From PALSA-1006 sp964532405 (GTDB lineage: Bacteria > Pseudomonadota > Gammaproteobacteria > Burkholderiales > Gallionellaceae), in assembly GCA_964532405.1 (NCBI GenBank), contig CAZHIC010000007.1, forward strand, positions 1 to 64,000: a stretch of DNA of 64,000 nucleotides. Reading direction: 5' to 3'. Both the position numbers and the translations under genes were made by a program. The notes under the pieces are model-generated. The model worked only from the letters and a program-made list of their open reading frames with translations. It was not told where the DNA came from and searched no databases. Below are positions 8,102 to 19,115 of this stretch, piece by piece (position 1 is the stretch's first letter; each line of letters starts with the position of its first letter).

Positions 8102-9394
8102 ATGTCAAAGCACGAAAAGGCGCGTTTTGTAAGCTTGATGACAAAGAATACTTACGCCATGGTTTTGGCAGGAGGGCGCGGTAGCCGCCTGCACCAATTG
8201 ACGGATTGGCGCGCGAAGCCGGCTGTGCCTTTCGGCGGTAAGTTCAGGATAATCGATTTTGTTTTATCGAACTGCGTCAACTCTGGTATCCGGCGTATCG
8301 GTGTGGCGACACAGTACAAATCGCACAGTTTACTCCAACATATTCAGCGCGGCTGGAGTTTCTTGAACGGTAAATTCAGCGAGTTTATCGATGTGTTGCC
8401 CGCCCAGCAGTGGGTGAAGGAGTCGTGGTATTCCGGTACGGCGGACGCCGTGTTCCAAAATCTGGATATTTTGCGCGATAGCAATCCCGAATATGTGCTG
8501 ATCTTGGCGGGTGATCACGTTTACAAGATGGACTATGGCAAGTTGCTGGCCTGTCACGTCGAGAAAAATGCCGATATGACAGTTGCTTGCATCGAGGTGC
8601 CGCTCAGCGATGCCAGCGCGTTCGGTGTCATGGGAGTGAACGGGGAATCGAGAGTGGTAAGTTTTGTCGAGAAACCCGACAAGCCCTCCTCGATTCCGGG
8701 CAAGCCGGAACTCTCGCTGGCCAGCATGGGCATCTATGTGTTCAACACCAAATTTCTGGTTGAGCAATTGACCCGTGATGCGGACGATCCTCATTCCAGC
8801 CACGACTTCGGCAAGGACATTATTCCGCACTTAATGTCGGCCGGGTATCGCGTGTTTGCCCAAAGCTTTGAAGATAGTTGTGTGCGTGACGAGGGAGGCA
8901 ATTCATATTGGCGCGATGTGGGAACCATCGATTCCTACTGGGAAGGCAATATGGAACTCACCAAAGTGGTTCCCGATTTGAATATGTACGATAAAGAATG
9001 GCCGATCTGGACGAATCAGGAACAATTGCCGCCGGCAAAATTTGTTTTCGATGAAGACGAGCGTCGCGGCATGGCGGTTGACTCGCTGGTATCCGGAGGC
9101 TGTATCATCAGCGGTGCATCGGTTACGCGTTCCCTGCTTTATTCGAATGTAAAAATACACAGCTTTACCACGGTTGAGGATTCCGTCCTGCTTCCCAATG
9201 TGGAGGTTGGGCGTAATGTGAAGATCAGACGCGCCGTACTGGATAAAAATTGCCTCATTCCTGAAGGTCTGGTTGTTGGTTATGATCTCGAAGAGGATGC
9301 CAAGCGTTTTCATGTGAGTGACGGAGGCGTCGTTCTGATCACCCCTGAGATGCTGGGGCAGGATATGGGGCGCATTCGGATGGCTAAGAAATAA
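8102..9394 (+). CDS. glgC: Glucose-1-phosphate adenylyltransferase
   Basis: It makes ADP-glucose from glucose-1-phosphate and ATP, the committed step of bacterial glycogen synthesis, in the cytoplasm. The 430-residue protein has the nucleotidyltransferase signature AMVLAGGRGSRL near the N-terminus, RAKPAVPFGGKFRIIDF, and a C-terminal left-handed beta-helix region. ATG 8102 is preceded by a GGGGGATGG ribosome site; an in-frame extension to 8045 looks like leader. It heads a carbohydrate-storage cluster with GH57 and malQ, but glgA and glgB are not in the window. A small hairpin (9429-9447) separates it from the next gene. Confidence 0.95.
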   Translation: MSKHEKARFVSLMTKNTYAMVLAGGRGSRLHQLTDWRAKPAVPFGGKFRIIDFVLSNCVNSGIRRIGVATQYKSHSLLQHIQRGWSFLNGKFSEFIDVLPAQQWVKESWYSGTADAVFQNLDILRDSNPEYVLILAGDHVYKMDYGKLLACHVEKNADMTVACIEVPLSDASAFGVMGVNGESRVVSFVEKPDKPSSIPGKPELSLASMGIYVFNTKFLVEQLTRDADDPHSSHDFGKDIIPHLMSAGYRVFAQSFEDSCVRDEGGNSYWRDVGTIDSYWEGNMELTKVVPDLNMYDKEWPIWTNQEQLPPAKFVFDEDERRGMAVDSLVSGGCIISGASVTRSLLYSNVKIHSFTTVEDSVLLPNVEVGRNVKIRRAVLDKNCLIPEGLVVGYDLEEDAKRFHVSDGGVVLITPEMLGQDMGRIRMAKK

Positions 9395-9470
9395 CCATTA
9401 ACAGTATTTAATCACCACTCGATAAAAACATCCTTTAGCAAAGGATGCCGCGAGTTCAAACGGATTTCTC

Positions 9471-11183
9471 ATGAGCAAACCCCTAGATTTAGTTTTTCTC
9501 TGGCATATGCACCAGCCGGATTATCGTGACTACAGTACCGGTGACTTCGTGTTGCCGTGGGTGTATTTGCACGCGATGAAGGATTACTCGGACATGGCCT
9601 ACCATCTTGAGCAGCATCCAAAGATGAAGGCCGTGGTCAATTTTGTGCCGATCCTGCTGGATCAGCTGGAGGATTACGAGCAACAATTCGCAACGGGACA
9701 GATCCGCGATCCTTTGCTGCGTTTGCTGGTGCGCGAAGATCTTAACGAGGTCAGCGAAGACGAGCGTCTGCTGGTGCTTGAGAGTTGTTTCCGCAGCAAC
9801 CTGGATAAAATGGTCGCGCCGTATCCTTCCTACGGCCGGCTGCTCGACCTGTTCAAGATGCTTGAGGGCAGTGGCAGTGTCGCGTTGTCGTATTTGTCGG
9901 GGCAATATCTGGCAGATCTGTTGACCTGGTATCACTTGGCCTGGTTCGGCGAGAGCATTCGGCGCGAGCACGACGTGCTGATCCAGATGATGACCAAGGA
10001 CGAGAATTTTACCTATGCGGATCGCAAGATACTTTTCGACCTGATCGGAAAAGTGGTTTCCAGAATTATTCCGCGTTATCGCAAGCTGGCAGAGAGCGGA
10101 CAAATCGAAATATCGGCAACGCCGCATTACCATCCCCTTGCGCCGTTGCTGCTGGATTTTAACAGTGCGCGCGAATGCGAGCCCGGTAGCAGCCTGCCGC
10201 AGGCTACGAGTTATCCGGGAGGCAAGTCTCGTGTGCAGGCTCATATCGTTTCTACCATCAAGAGTCACCGTGCCCGCTTCGGCGTTACGCCGCATGGAAT
10301 ATGGCCGGCGGAAGGTGCCGTGTCCACCTCGTTGATCGAAGTGCTGGCGGGGCAAGAGTGTCGCTGGGTGGCCAGTGGAGAAGGGGTGCTGGCCAATAGT
10401 TTGCGCAAAGCGGGCGACCTCCCGGAACGCTCGAAATATCTGTATCGCCCGTACCGCTTGCAAGGCGCCGCCAAAAGTGTGAATTGTTTTTTCCGCGATG
10501 ACCGCCTGTCCGATCTGATCGGTTTCGAATATTCGAACTGGAACGGCCAAGACGCCGCAGATAACTTTGTGGCACAGCTGGAGGACATCGCCAGTCAGGC
10601 GAGCGACGATGAGACGCCTTTGGTCGGCGTCATTCTGGATGGGGAAAACGCTTGGGAATATTATCCCTACAACGGCTACCATTTCCTGAACGACCTTTAT
10701 GCGGCGTTGGAGGCGCATACCGGCATACGCACGACAACTTATTCGGAATATCTGGACGAACGTGATGCGCTAAAAGCGCAGGGTTTTGCCCAAGAGGGAA
10801 AATTGCCCGGTTTGGTTGCGGGCAGCTGGGTATATGGCACTTTCTCCACCTGGATCGGTTCGCCGGATAAAAATCACGCATGGGATTTGTTGTGTATGGC
10901 GAAACAGAGCTATGACATGGTGATGGCGGCGGGGCGCTTGAGCAAAAGTGAGAAAGAGGCGGCAGAGAGACAGCTTTCATCCTGCGAAAGCTCGGATTGG
11001 TTCTGGTGGTTCGGTGACTACAACCCTTCCGATGCGGTGGGCAGTTTCGACCGCCTGTATCGCCATAACTTGATGCAGCTTTATCGTTTGTTGAAGTTGC
11101 CGGTGCCGCCGAATTTAAATTCCCCGATCAGTCAGGGCGGTGGTGCGGCCGAGGGGGGCGGTACAATGCGGCGCGGTTCATGA
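9471..11183 (+). CDS. Glycoside hydrolase family 57 (alpha-amylase/branching type)
   Basis: This 570-residue cytoplasmic GH57 enzyme acts on alpha-1,4-glucans. Motif 1 is HMHQP (12-16). The nucleophile is Glu281 in GIWPAEGAVS, and the acid/base is Asp390 in ILDGENAWEYY. No signal peptide is seen. Its place between glgC and malQ suggests a role in glycogen or maltodextrin turnover. The family includes amylases, 4-alpha-glucanotransferases and branching enzymes, and sequence alone does not decide. The C-terminal tail after about residue 545 is Gly-rich and probably disordered. Confidence 0.92.
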   Translation: MSKPLDLVFLWHMHQPDYRDYSTGDFVLPWVYLHAMKDYSDMAYHLEQHPKMKAVVNFVPILLDQLEDYEQQFATGQIRDPLLRLLVREDLNEVSEDERLLVLESCFRSNLDKMVAPYPSYGRLLDLFKMLEGSGSVALSYLSGQYLADLLTWYHLAWFGESIRREHDVLIQMMTKDENFTYADRKILFDLIGKVVSRIIPRYRKLAESGQIEISATPHYHPLAPLLLDFNSARECEPGSSLPQATSYPGGKSRVQAHIVSTIKSHRARFGVTPHGIWPAEGAVSTSLIEVLAGQECRWVASGEGVLANSLRKAGDLPERSKYLYRPYRLQGAAKSVNCFFRDDRLSDLIGFEYSNWNGQDAADNFVAQLEDIASQASDDETPLVGVILDGENAWEYYPYNGYHFLNDLYAALEAHTGIRTTTYSEYLDERDALKAQGFAQEGKLPGLVAGSWVYGTFSTWIGSPDKNHAWDLLCMAKQSYDMVMAAGRLSKSEKEAAERQLSSCESSDWFWWFGDYNPSDAVGSFDRLYRHNLMQLYRLLKLPVPPNLNSPISQGGGAAEGGGTMRRGS

Positions 11184-11246
11184 GAGTCTAAATCGGAGCA
11201 CTATTTTGGGGGGTGATGGCTGCCCCCGAGTCTGAAAGGTTGGTAC

Positions 11247-12815
11247 ATGTATTTCCCGCGCAGCAGTGGCATCTTGCTTCATCCCACTTCATTGCCCGGC
11301 CCCTATGGCTCGGGCGATTTTGGTAAGGATGCGTTTCGTTTCGTGGACTGGCTTGCCGCAGCGGGACAGCAGATGTGGCAGATACTCCCGCTCGGGGGGA
11401 TTGGCCCGGGGAACTCCCCTTATATGAGCAGTTCGGCTTTCGCGGGCAATGTTTTGTTGATTGACCTGGACGACTTGCGCACGCATGGATGGCTGAGCGC
11501 CGATGATTTATCTCATCATGCAGAATTTGATGCGCGGCGCGTGGATTTTTCCGTTGTCTATCATTACCGCATGAAGAAGCTGCACATTGCCGCAAAATGT
11601 TTCTTTGCGGGTAGGGCGCGTCGAGGTTTATTGGCGGGATTATTTGCGGATAAAAAACACTATGCCGAATATGAAGCGTTCTGCGCGGCCGAGCAAGCGT
11701 GGTTAGACGACTATGCGCTTTTCATGGCACTGGCAGAAAAATACAGTTGGGAAGATTGGGCGCATTGGGAACCGGGTCTTGCGCGGCGCGAGAAAGAAGC
11801 CTTGGAGAAAGCCGCTGTGGAGTTGGCGGATGAAATCAAGTTCTGGCGTTTTTGCCAGTGGAGCTTCTTCCGCCAGTGGCGAAAATTAAAGCAGTATGCC
11901 AATCAGCATGGCGTTCAGATCATCGGCGATATTCCGATTTTCATCGCCTATCAGAGCGCGGAAGTGTGGGCGCGTCAGGATTTGTTCGAGCTGGGCGAGG
12001 ATATGTTGCCCACCGTCATCGCCGGTGTTCCGCCCGATTACTTTAGCGCAACCGGACAGCGCTGGGGCAATCCGCTCTATCGCTGGTCTGCACATGAAGC
12101 CGAAGGTTACGCATGGTGGATTGAGCGTATACGCAAGATGATCGAACTGGCGGATATTGTGCGCATCGACCATTTTCGTGGATTTGCCGGATATTGGGAG
12201 ATACCTGCTTCAGAACCGACCGCGATGAATGGAAGATGGATGCCCGGTCCGGGTGAAAATCTGTTCAATGCCGTTCAGGCAAAACTGGGTACGCTACCCA
12301 TCATTGCAGAAGACTTGGGAGTCGTGACGCCAGACGTGGTTGCCCTGCTTGAAAAGTTTGATCTGCCCGGAATGCGCATCTTGCAGTTTGCATTCGGCGG
12401 CGAAAATGACAATCCGTATTTGCCCCACAACTTTACGCACAACACCGTCGTCTATGGCGGCACGCACGATAATGACACGGCCATCGGATGGTTTAACGCA
12501 GCGTCGCCGGAAGAGCGTGCCTTCGTTTGCGCATATCTCGGCACCGATGGTGTCGAGATCAATTGGGACATGATCCGTGCGGCATCAGAATCGATTGCCG
12601 ATATTGCCATTCACCCATTGCAGGATGTACTCGGGCTGGGTGCGGAGCATAGAATGAATCTGCCCGGCAAGGCTGATGGCTATTGGGAGTGGCGCTTCGC
12701 TTGGGCGCAACTAATGCCCGAACACACGAAAAGAATTTATGAAATAACCGCAGAGAGCGGGCGCTGTGCTGCGGATCGGTTGAGGCACTCATCCAGCAGC
12801 GCGCTTTCGACATAA
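11247..12815 (+). CDS. malQ: 4-alpha-glucanotransferase (amylomaltase)
   Basis: It transfers maltodextrin segments between alpha-glucans (GH77). Of 522 residues, the N-terminus (SSGILLHPTSLPGPYG, WQILPLGG) is typical of plant DPE1/bacterial GH77. Catalytic residues are visible: nucleophile Asp308 in RIDHFRGF, Glu355 in AEDLGV, and Asp408 in THDNDT. The last about 26 codons overlap the 3' end of the convergent pgl gene by 79 bp, so its final residues (RCAADRLRHSSSS) are encoded opposite pgl and are probably a non-homologous extension. Confidence 0.94.
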   Translation: MYFPRSSGILLHPTSLPGPYGSGDFGKDAFRFVDWLAAAGQQMWQILPLGGIGPGNSPYMSSSAFAGNVLLIDLDDLRTHGWLSADDLSHHAEFDARRVDFSVVYHYRMKKLHIAAKCFFAGRARRGLLAGLFADKKHYAEYEAFCAAEQAWLDDYALFMALAEKYSWEDWAHWEPGLARREKEALEKAAVELADEIKFWRFCQWSFFRQWRKLKQYANQHGVQIIGDIPIFIAYQSAEVWARQDLFELGEDMLPTVIAGVPPDYFSATGQRWGNPLYRWSAHEAEGYAWWIERIRKMIELADIVRIDHFRGFAGYWEIPASEPTAMNGRWMPGPGENLFNAVQAKLGTLPIIAEDLGVVTPDVVALLEKFDLPGMRILQFAFGGENDNPYLPHNFTHNTVVYGGTHDNDTAIGWFNAASPEERAFVCAYLGTDGVEINWDMIRAASESIADIAIHPLQDVLGLGAEHRMNLPGKADGYWEWRFAWAQLMPEHTKRIYEITAESGRCAADRLRHSSSSALST

Positions 12816-13510
12816 ATATCCACACCATTCTCCGGTGTGATCGCGGTAGCGGGAATCGATATTCCTGAACGCCAATCGCTGACCGCTTGTGCCTTGCTGC
12901 CCCCCGTGACCAAAAATATGACCTGACGTGTATCGCTTAGGCGGTGCGCGCTGAGTGAGATGCGTTGAGAGGGGGGCTTTGGCGCATCAAGGATCGTGAG
13001 CGTGCACTGTGCATCTTCGTTTGAACCCCATTCATGATTAGGAAATAAACTCGCGGTGTGCCCGTCTTCTCCCAGGCCGAGTAAAACCAGATCGAACAAT
13101 CCAACTTTATTCACGACTTGAGCATATCTCTCCGCCGCGACTGCTGCACTTTCTTCTGCCGGAATGGACTGAATCTGTGCTGCTGGAATGGCGACATAAT
13201 CCAGCCAAGCCGAGGTCGCCATGCGGCTGTTACGCTCGGCATGGTCTTTCGGCAAGCAACGTTCATCGCCAAAATAGATATGCCACGCCCGCCATTCTGT
13301 CTGTGCCTCGCGCAGTGCTTCATACACCTTGCGTGGAGTCGTGCCACCCGCCAGCACGATATGAAATATACCGCGATCTTTGATGGCTTGTTGTGCGGCG
13401 CGCAATATTTCGCTTACCGCAGCTCGCTCAAGTTGGAGGGCGTTGTCGAAAGGATGCCAACGGCAAATCTGCGCTGATTGTCTACGATTTAATGAGAGCA
13501 TAATATTCAT
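12737..13510 (-). CDS. pgl: 6-phosphogluconolactonase
   Basis: It hydrolyses 6-phosphogluconolactone to 6-phosphogluconate, step two of the oxidative pentose phosphate route. This 257-residue DevB/SOL-type protein has the conserved blocks LAGGTTPRKVYEAL, WHIYFGDERCLP and LLGLGEDGHTASLFP. The start is the ATG at 13510 or the one at 13501, and the sequence does not decide. It faces opposite to malQ and gnd but belongs functionally with zwf and gnd just to the right. The gene ends inside malQ (79 bp convergent overlap). Confidence 0.94.
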   Translation of the reverse strand: MNIMLSLNRRQSAQICRWHPFDNALQLERAAVSEILRAAQQAIKDRGIFHIVLAGGTTPRKVYEALREAQTEWRAWHIYFGDERCLPKDHAERNSRMATSAWLDYVAIPAAQIQSIPAEESAAVAAERYAQVVNKVGLFDLVLLGLGEDGHTASLFPNHEWGSNEDAQCTLTILDAPKPPSQRISLSAHRLSDTRQVIFLVTGGSKAQAVSDWRSGISIPATAITPENGVDIYVESALLDECLNRSAAQRPLSAVIS

Positions 13511-13579
13511 CCGATAGAATAGTCGTGTCAGGTATGATTCTACGGTGTTAATGTGAAATTCGCGTAGCGATTCGATTGT

Positions 13580-13617
13580 CTCCTCGCCCGCTTGCGGGAG
13601 AGGATTGAGGAGAGGGA
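13580..13617. repeat. Palindromic repeat (CCTCGCCCG family) upstream of gnd
   Basis: TCCTCGCCCGCTTGCGGGAG and following bases form an inverted repeat between the divergent pgl and gnd genes. Related palindromes occur in the MmeI-like pseudogene (23096) and aroA (42471). Confidence 0.65.
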
Positions 13618-13704
13618 AACGGGCATGGCGCTTTTATCATCTGAGTGGCTTCATGCTTTGCCCGTTAAGGCTAAATTGGGCAGTTAATTTAAGGGAGAAG
13701 AATA

Positions 13705-14616
13705 ATGAAAATGGCGATGATCGGTTTGGGCAAGATGGGCGGCAACATGGTGCGTCGCCTGCGTCTGGGGAAGATCGAAGTGGTGGGTTTTGACCGCGCG
13801 AACGAAGTCGTCGCGCAGCTCGCTAAAGAGGCTGGCATGATTGCGGCGTCTTCGGTTGAAGACGCTGTATCCAAATTATCCAGCCCGCGCATCGTGTGGC
13901 TGATGTTGCCCAGCGGCGATCCCACCGAACAGCAACTGCGCGCACTGGCACCGTTGCTGAGCCAAGGCGACATCATCGTCGATGGCGGTAATTCCAATTA
14001 TCACGACAGTCAGCGTCGTGGCGCATGGCTGGCGGAGCAGGGTATCGGCTTTATGGATGCCGGTACTTCCGGTGGTGTGTGGGGTCTGGCGAACGGTTAC
14101 TGCCTGATGGTGGGCGCCGCTGACGCAGTGGCGAAAACCATGACGCCGATTTTGCAAGTGTTGGCACCCGCAGCAGATCGCGGTTGGGCGCATGTCGGAC
14201 CGGTCGGCTCCGGTCACTTCACCAAGATGATTCACAACGGTATCGAGTACGGCATGATGCAGTCCTTTGCCGAGGGACTGGAATTGTTGCGCGGCAAAAA
14301 AGAATTTGCACTCGATCTGGCGCAGATTACCGAATTGTGGAGGCACAGCTCGGTGGTGCGCAGCTGGCTGCTCGACCTCACCGCAGAAGCATTGAAGGTC
14401 GATCAAGAGCTGACCAACATTGCGCCGTTCGTGCCGGACTCTGGCGAAGGCCGCTGGACAGTGGTGGAAGCAATCGACCAAGGTGTCGCGGCACCCGTAC
14501 TGACACTGGCTTTGCAGATGCGTTTTACCAGCCAGAACGAAACCGGTTACGGCTACCGTCTGCTTTCCACCATGCGCAATGCTTTCGGCGGGCATGCCGT
14601 CAAACATACGAGTTGA
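13705..14616 (+). CDS. gnd: 6-phosphogluconate dehydrogenase, decarboxylating (short form)
   Basis: It oxidises 6-phosphogluconate to ribulose-5-phosphate and CO2. The N-terminal Rossmann motif is MIGLGKMGGNM. Other visible blocks are IVDGGNSNYHDS, DAGTSGGVWGLANGYCLMVGG-like sequence and KMIHNGIEYGMMQ, with the catalytic Lys in FTKMIHNGIEY. At 303 residues it is the short YqeC/GntZ-like form, often NAD-preferring, rather than the 470-residue form. A GGGAGAAG ribosome site precedes the ATG. It starts a gnd-zwf-glk run on the plus strand. Confidence 0.93.
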   Translation: MKMAMIGLGKMGGNMVRRLRLGKIEVVGFDRANEVVAQLAKEAGMIAASSVEDAVSKLSSPRIVWLMLPSGDPTEQQLRALAPLLSQGDIIVDGGNSNYHDSQRRGAWLAEQGIGFMDAGTSGGVWGLANGYCLMVGAADAVAKTMTPILQVLAPAADRGWAHVGPVGSGHFTKMIHNGIEYGMMQSFAEGLELLRGKKEFALDLAQITELWRHSSVVRSWLLDLTAEALKVDQELTNIAPFVPDSGEGRWTVVEAIDQGVAAPVLTLALQMRFTSQNETGYGYRLLSTMRNAFGGHAVKHTS

Positions 14617-14628
14617 TAACGGACGAAT

Positions 14629-14651
14629 GTAGGGTGCGCTATGCACCCTAC
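14629..14651. repeat. Short palindrome between gnd and zwf
   Basis: GTAGGGTGC and GCACCCTAC flank five bases. It belongs to the GTAGGGTG repeat family seen at 2608, 34788 and 58391. No T run follows, so it is not a typical terminator. Confidence 0.75.
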
Positions 14652-14697
14652 GAGGAACGTTGCGCTGACCGAGAAATAAATTTATAGAGGTGAACGA

Positions 14698-16203
14698 ATG
14701 AAAGTCCTAGAACCTTGTACGCTGGTGATCTTCGGCGCCGCCGGCAACCTGAGCCGGCTAAAACTTATCCCCTCGCTGTTTCGTTTGGAGCTGGCTAACC
14801 GCTTGCCGGAACACATAGTCATCATCGGTTGCAGTATAGAGCTGCGGCAGCGCGAAGAATGGGTTGCCGAAGTGGTCCAGATGCTGGAACCAGTCTATCC
14901 GCAGGGTATCGATCAAACAGCATTGGATCGGTTTTGCGCACGCATGCACTACCACGCCATTCCGCCCGGAGATGATGCGGCTTATCTGCGTTTGAAGCAG
15001 ATGCAGGAAGGTAGTACGACGTTTCCGCCCAACATGGTTTTTTACATGTCGGTGAGTCCGTCCGCGTTCCCGGACATCGTGGAGAAGCTGGGCAATGTGG
15101 GTTTGCTAAAGCAGACCCACGGCTGGCGTCGCGTGGTGATCGAGAAGCCGTTTGGCTACGATTTGTTGAGCGCGCAAACGTTGCAAGGCAGTCTGTACAA
15201 ACACTTGAATGAGCCGCAGATATACCGTATCGATCATTACCTCGGCAAAGGCACGGTGCAGAACGTCATGGTGTTTCGTTTCGCCAACCTGCTGTTGGAG
15301 CCGCTGTGGAACCATCACTACATCGACCATGTGCAAATCACCCAATCCGAGACCTTGGGTATCGGCGGGCGTGCAGGTTACTACGAAGGTGCCGGTGCGC
15401 TACGAGACATGATTCAGAGCCACTTGTTGCAACTGCTGGCGCTGGTGGCAATGGAGCCGCCTCTGACCATCTCGGCGGAAAATTTGCGCGACGAAAAAGT
15501 AAAAGTGTTGAAGGCGATTCGCCCGATCACGCAAAACTCGGTGCATGCCCATGCCTTCCGTGGGCAGTACGCCAGCGGCAGCATCAACGGTAAAGCGGTT
15601 CCCGGTTATCTGGAGGAGGAGGGCGTGGCGCCGGACAGCACGACTGAAACTTATGCCGCACTGAAGCTGTTCATCGACAACTGGCGTTGGGCGGGGGTGC
15701 CGTTCTACCTGCGCACCGGCAAACGCATGGCGGAAGGCAGCTCGGCGATTTGCATTCGTTTCAAAACGCCGCCGCAGGATTTGTTGAAACGCACACGTCA
15801 GGGGCCGCCGCAAGCGAACTGGATCATGCTGGGCATCCAGCCCGACGATTGCATGAAAATGGAAATGCAGGTCAGAGTGCCGGGGTTGGACTTGCACACC
15901 CGCGCCATCAGCCTGGACGCCACTTACCGCAAGGACAGCGATGAGGATTTCGACGCCTATGCGGGCCTGTTGCTGGACGTGATGCAGGGCGATCCTTCGC
16001 TGTTCCTGCGCATAGACGAAGTGGAAGCGGCATGGCGTGTGGTCGATCCCATTCTCAAGGTATGGGCGATGGAGCGCGACTTCATCAACACCTATCCGGC
16101 GGGCAGCTGGGGGCCGCGCGGCACCTATCGTTTGTTCGATCGCGACGATCAGTTCTGGCGTCACTCTTTGAATCTTGACGGTGCGGATTTGCAGGCCTAC
16201 TGA
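14698..16203 (+). CDS. zwf: Glucose-6-phosphate 1-dehydrogenase
   Basis: It converts glucose-6-phosphate to 6-phosphogluconolactone with NAD(P)+. Of 501 residues, the nucleotide fold reads FGAAGNLSRLKL in place of the usual G-x-x-GDLxxRKL; the Lys is kept but the Asp is Asn. The active-site block RIDHYLGKGTVQN differs from the usual RIDHYLGKETVQN in one position. VIEKPFG, LRTGKRM and the C-terminal W-RVVDPIL block are all present. The gene is intact and in operon context. Its TGA stop overlaps the ATG of glk. Confidence 0.94.
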   Translation: MKVLEPCTLVIFGAAGNLSRLKLIPSLFRLELANRLPEHIVIIGCSIELRQREEWVAEVVQMLEPVYPQGIDQTALDRFCARMHYHAIPPGDDAAYLRLKQMQEGSTTFPPNMVFYMSVSPSAFPDIVEKLGNVGLLKQTHGWRRVVIEKPFGYDLLSAQTLQGSLYKHLNEPQIYRIDHYLGKGTVQNVMVFRFANLLLEPLWNHHYIDHVQITQSETLGIGGRAGYYEGAGALRDMIQSHLLQLLALVAMEPPLTISAENLRDEKVKVLKAIRPITQNSVHAHAFRGQYASGSINGKAVPGYLEEEGVAPDSTTETYAALKLFIDNWRWAGVPFYLRTGKRMAEGSSAICIRFKTPPQDLLKRTRQGPPQANWIMLGIQPDDCMKMEMQVRVPGLDLHTRAISLDATYRKDSDEDFDAYAGLLLDVMQGDPSLFLRIDEVEAAWRVVDPILKVWAMERDFINTYPAGSWGPRGTYRLFDRDDQFWRHSLNLDGADLQAY

Positions 16204-17183
16204 TGCAATATTTTTTGGCAGGGGACATCGGCGGCACGAAGACCTTGTTGCAGATTTTCAAAGCAGGTGAGGCACGCGTGCCGTTGTTGTGCAAATCTTA
16301 TCCCAGCGCGGGTTACGCCGGGTTGGCCGAAATCGTCGCGGAATTTCTGCGTGAGGCGAATGTGCAAGAAATTTCCTCCGCCTGTCTGGCTTTAGCCGGG
16401 CCGGTCTCCGGTCGGAAAGTCACGCTGACGAATTTGCCGTGGGTCGTGGATGCGGATGCACTCTCGCTGCGTTTCAATATTCCCACAATCTCACTCATCA
16501 ATGATTTTGAAGCGGTGGGATTGGGCGTGGCAGCGCTGGAGGCCCCGGATTTATTACCTCTCCAGCAAGGTGAAGTGCAGGCGCGTGGCGTGCGCATCGT
16601 GGTGGGCGCAGGCACGGGCTTGGGCGTGGCCTGGCTGACCTGGCAAGAAGGCGGTTACGCGGTACATCCCTCCGAGGGCGGGCATATCGATTTTGCGCCG
16701 ACCGATGAATTGCAATATGCGTTGTTGCAGTATCTGCAACAACGCCACGGGCACGTTTCCTATGAGCGCATCGTCTCCGGCCCCGGTCTGGCGGCGATCT
16801 ACGAATTTTTGCACGACAGCGGTCGCGCCACGCCTTCGGCTGAATTGATCGCCGCTATGCAAGCGGGCGATGGTGCCGCTGTGATTGCGCGTTTTGCGAG
16901 CGAACAGAACGAGGCCATCGCGCGACAGGCTTTGGAGTTGTTCACGCAGATATACGGGGCGTTCGTGGGTAATGTCGCGCTGGCGGCCTTGCCGCGCGGC
17001 GGCATCTATGTGGCGGGCGGCATCGCGGCAAAGATCGCGACACAGATGCAGAGCGGCGGTTTCAAGCGCGCTTTTTTGGATAAGGGGCGTTTCCATGATT
17101 TGCTGTCCACACTGCCGTTGTCTATTGTCACCAATCCGCAGATCGGTTTGCTGGGGGCGAGTCTGGTGGCGCAAAGGCAGTGA
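16203..17183 (+). CDS. glk: Glucokinase
   Basis: It phosphorylates glucose with ATP to feed zwf. The 326-residue product has the sugar-kinase phosphate-1 motif GDIGGTKT (7-14), LTNLPWVVD, INDFEAVGLG, the ATP motif GAGTGLGVAWL, and the SEGGHIDFAP block typical of proteobacterial Glk. Start ATG shares a base with the zwf stop, so the two should be translationally coupled. With zwf, gnd and pgl it forms a glucose-to-pentose-phosphate set; in this context it may process glucose released from glycogen. Confidence 0.95.
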   Translation: MQYFLAGDIGGTKTLLQIFKAGEARVPLLCKSYPSAGYAGLAEIVAEFLREANVQEISSACLALAGPVSGRKVTLTNLPWVVDADALSLRFNIPTISLINDFEAVGLGVAALEAPDLLPLQQGEVQARGVRIVVGAGTGLGVAWLTWQEGGYAVHPSEGGHIDFAPTDELQYALLQYLQQRHGHVSYERIVSGPGLAAIYEFLHDSGRATPSAELIAAMQAGDGAAVIARFASEQNEAIARQALELFTQIYGAFVGNVALAALPRGGIYVAGGIAAKIATQMQSGGFKRAFLDKGRFHDLLSTLPLSIVTNPQIGLLGASLVAQRQ

Positions 17184-17309
17184 GCGATTGGCCTCGCGTT
17201 GCTTGTAACTCCGTCAGTACAGCGTGTCCCGCCAAAATCGGCTAGAATCCGCCCCTCGCGAATTCCCGCTAAACTTGGCGGGATACGTTTTTAGCAGACA
17301 GATAACCTC

Positions 17310-19103
<1,794 letters not shown>

Positions 19104-19115
19104 ACGGGAACTGAA

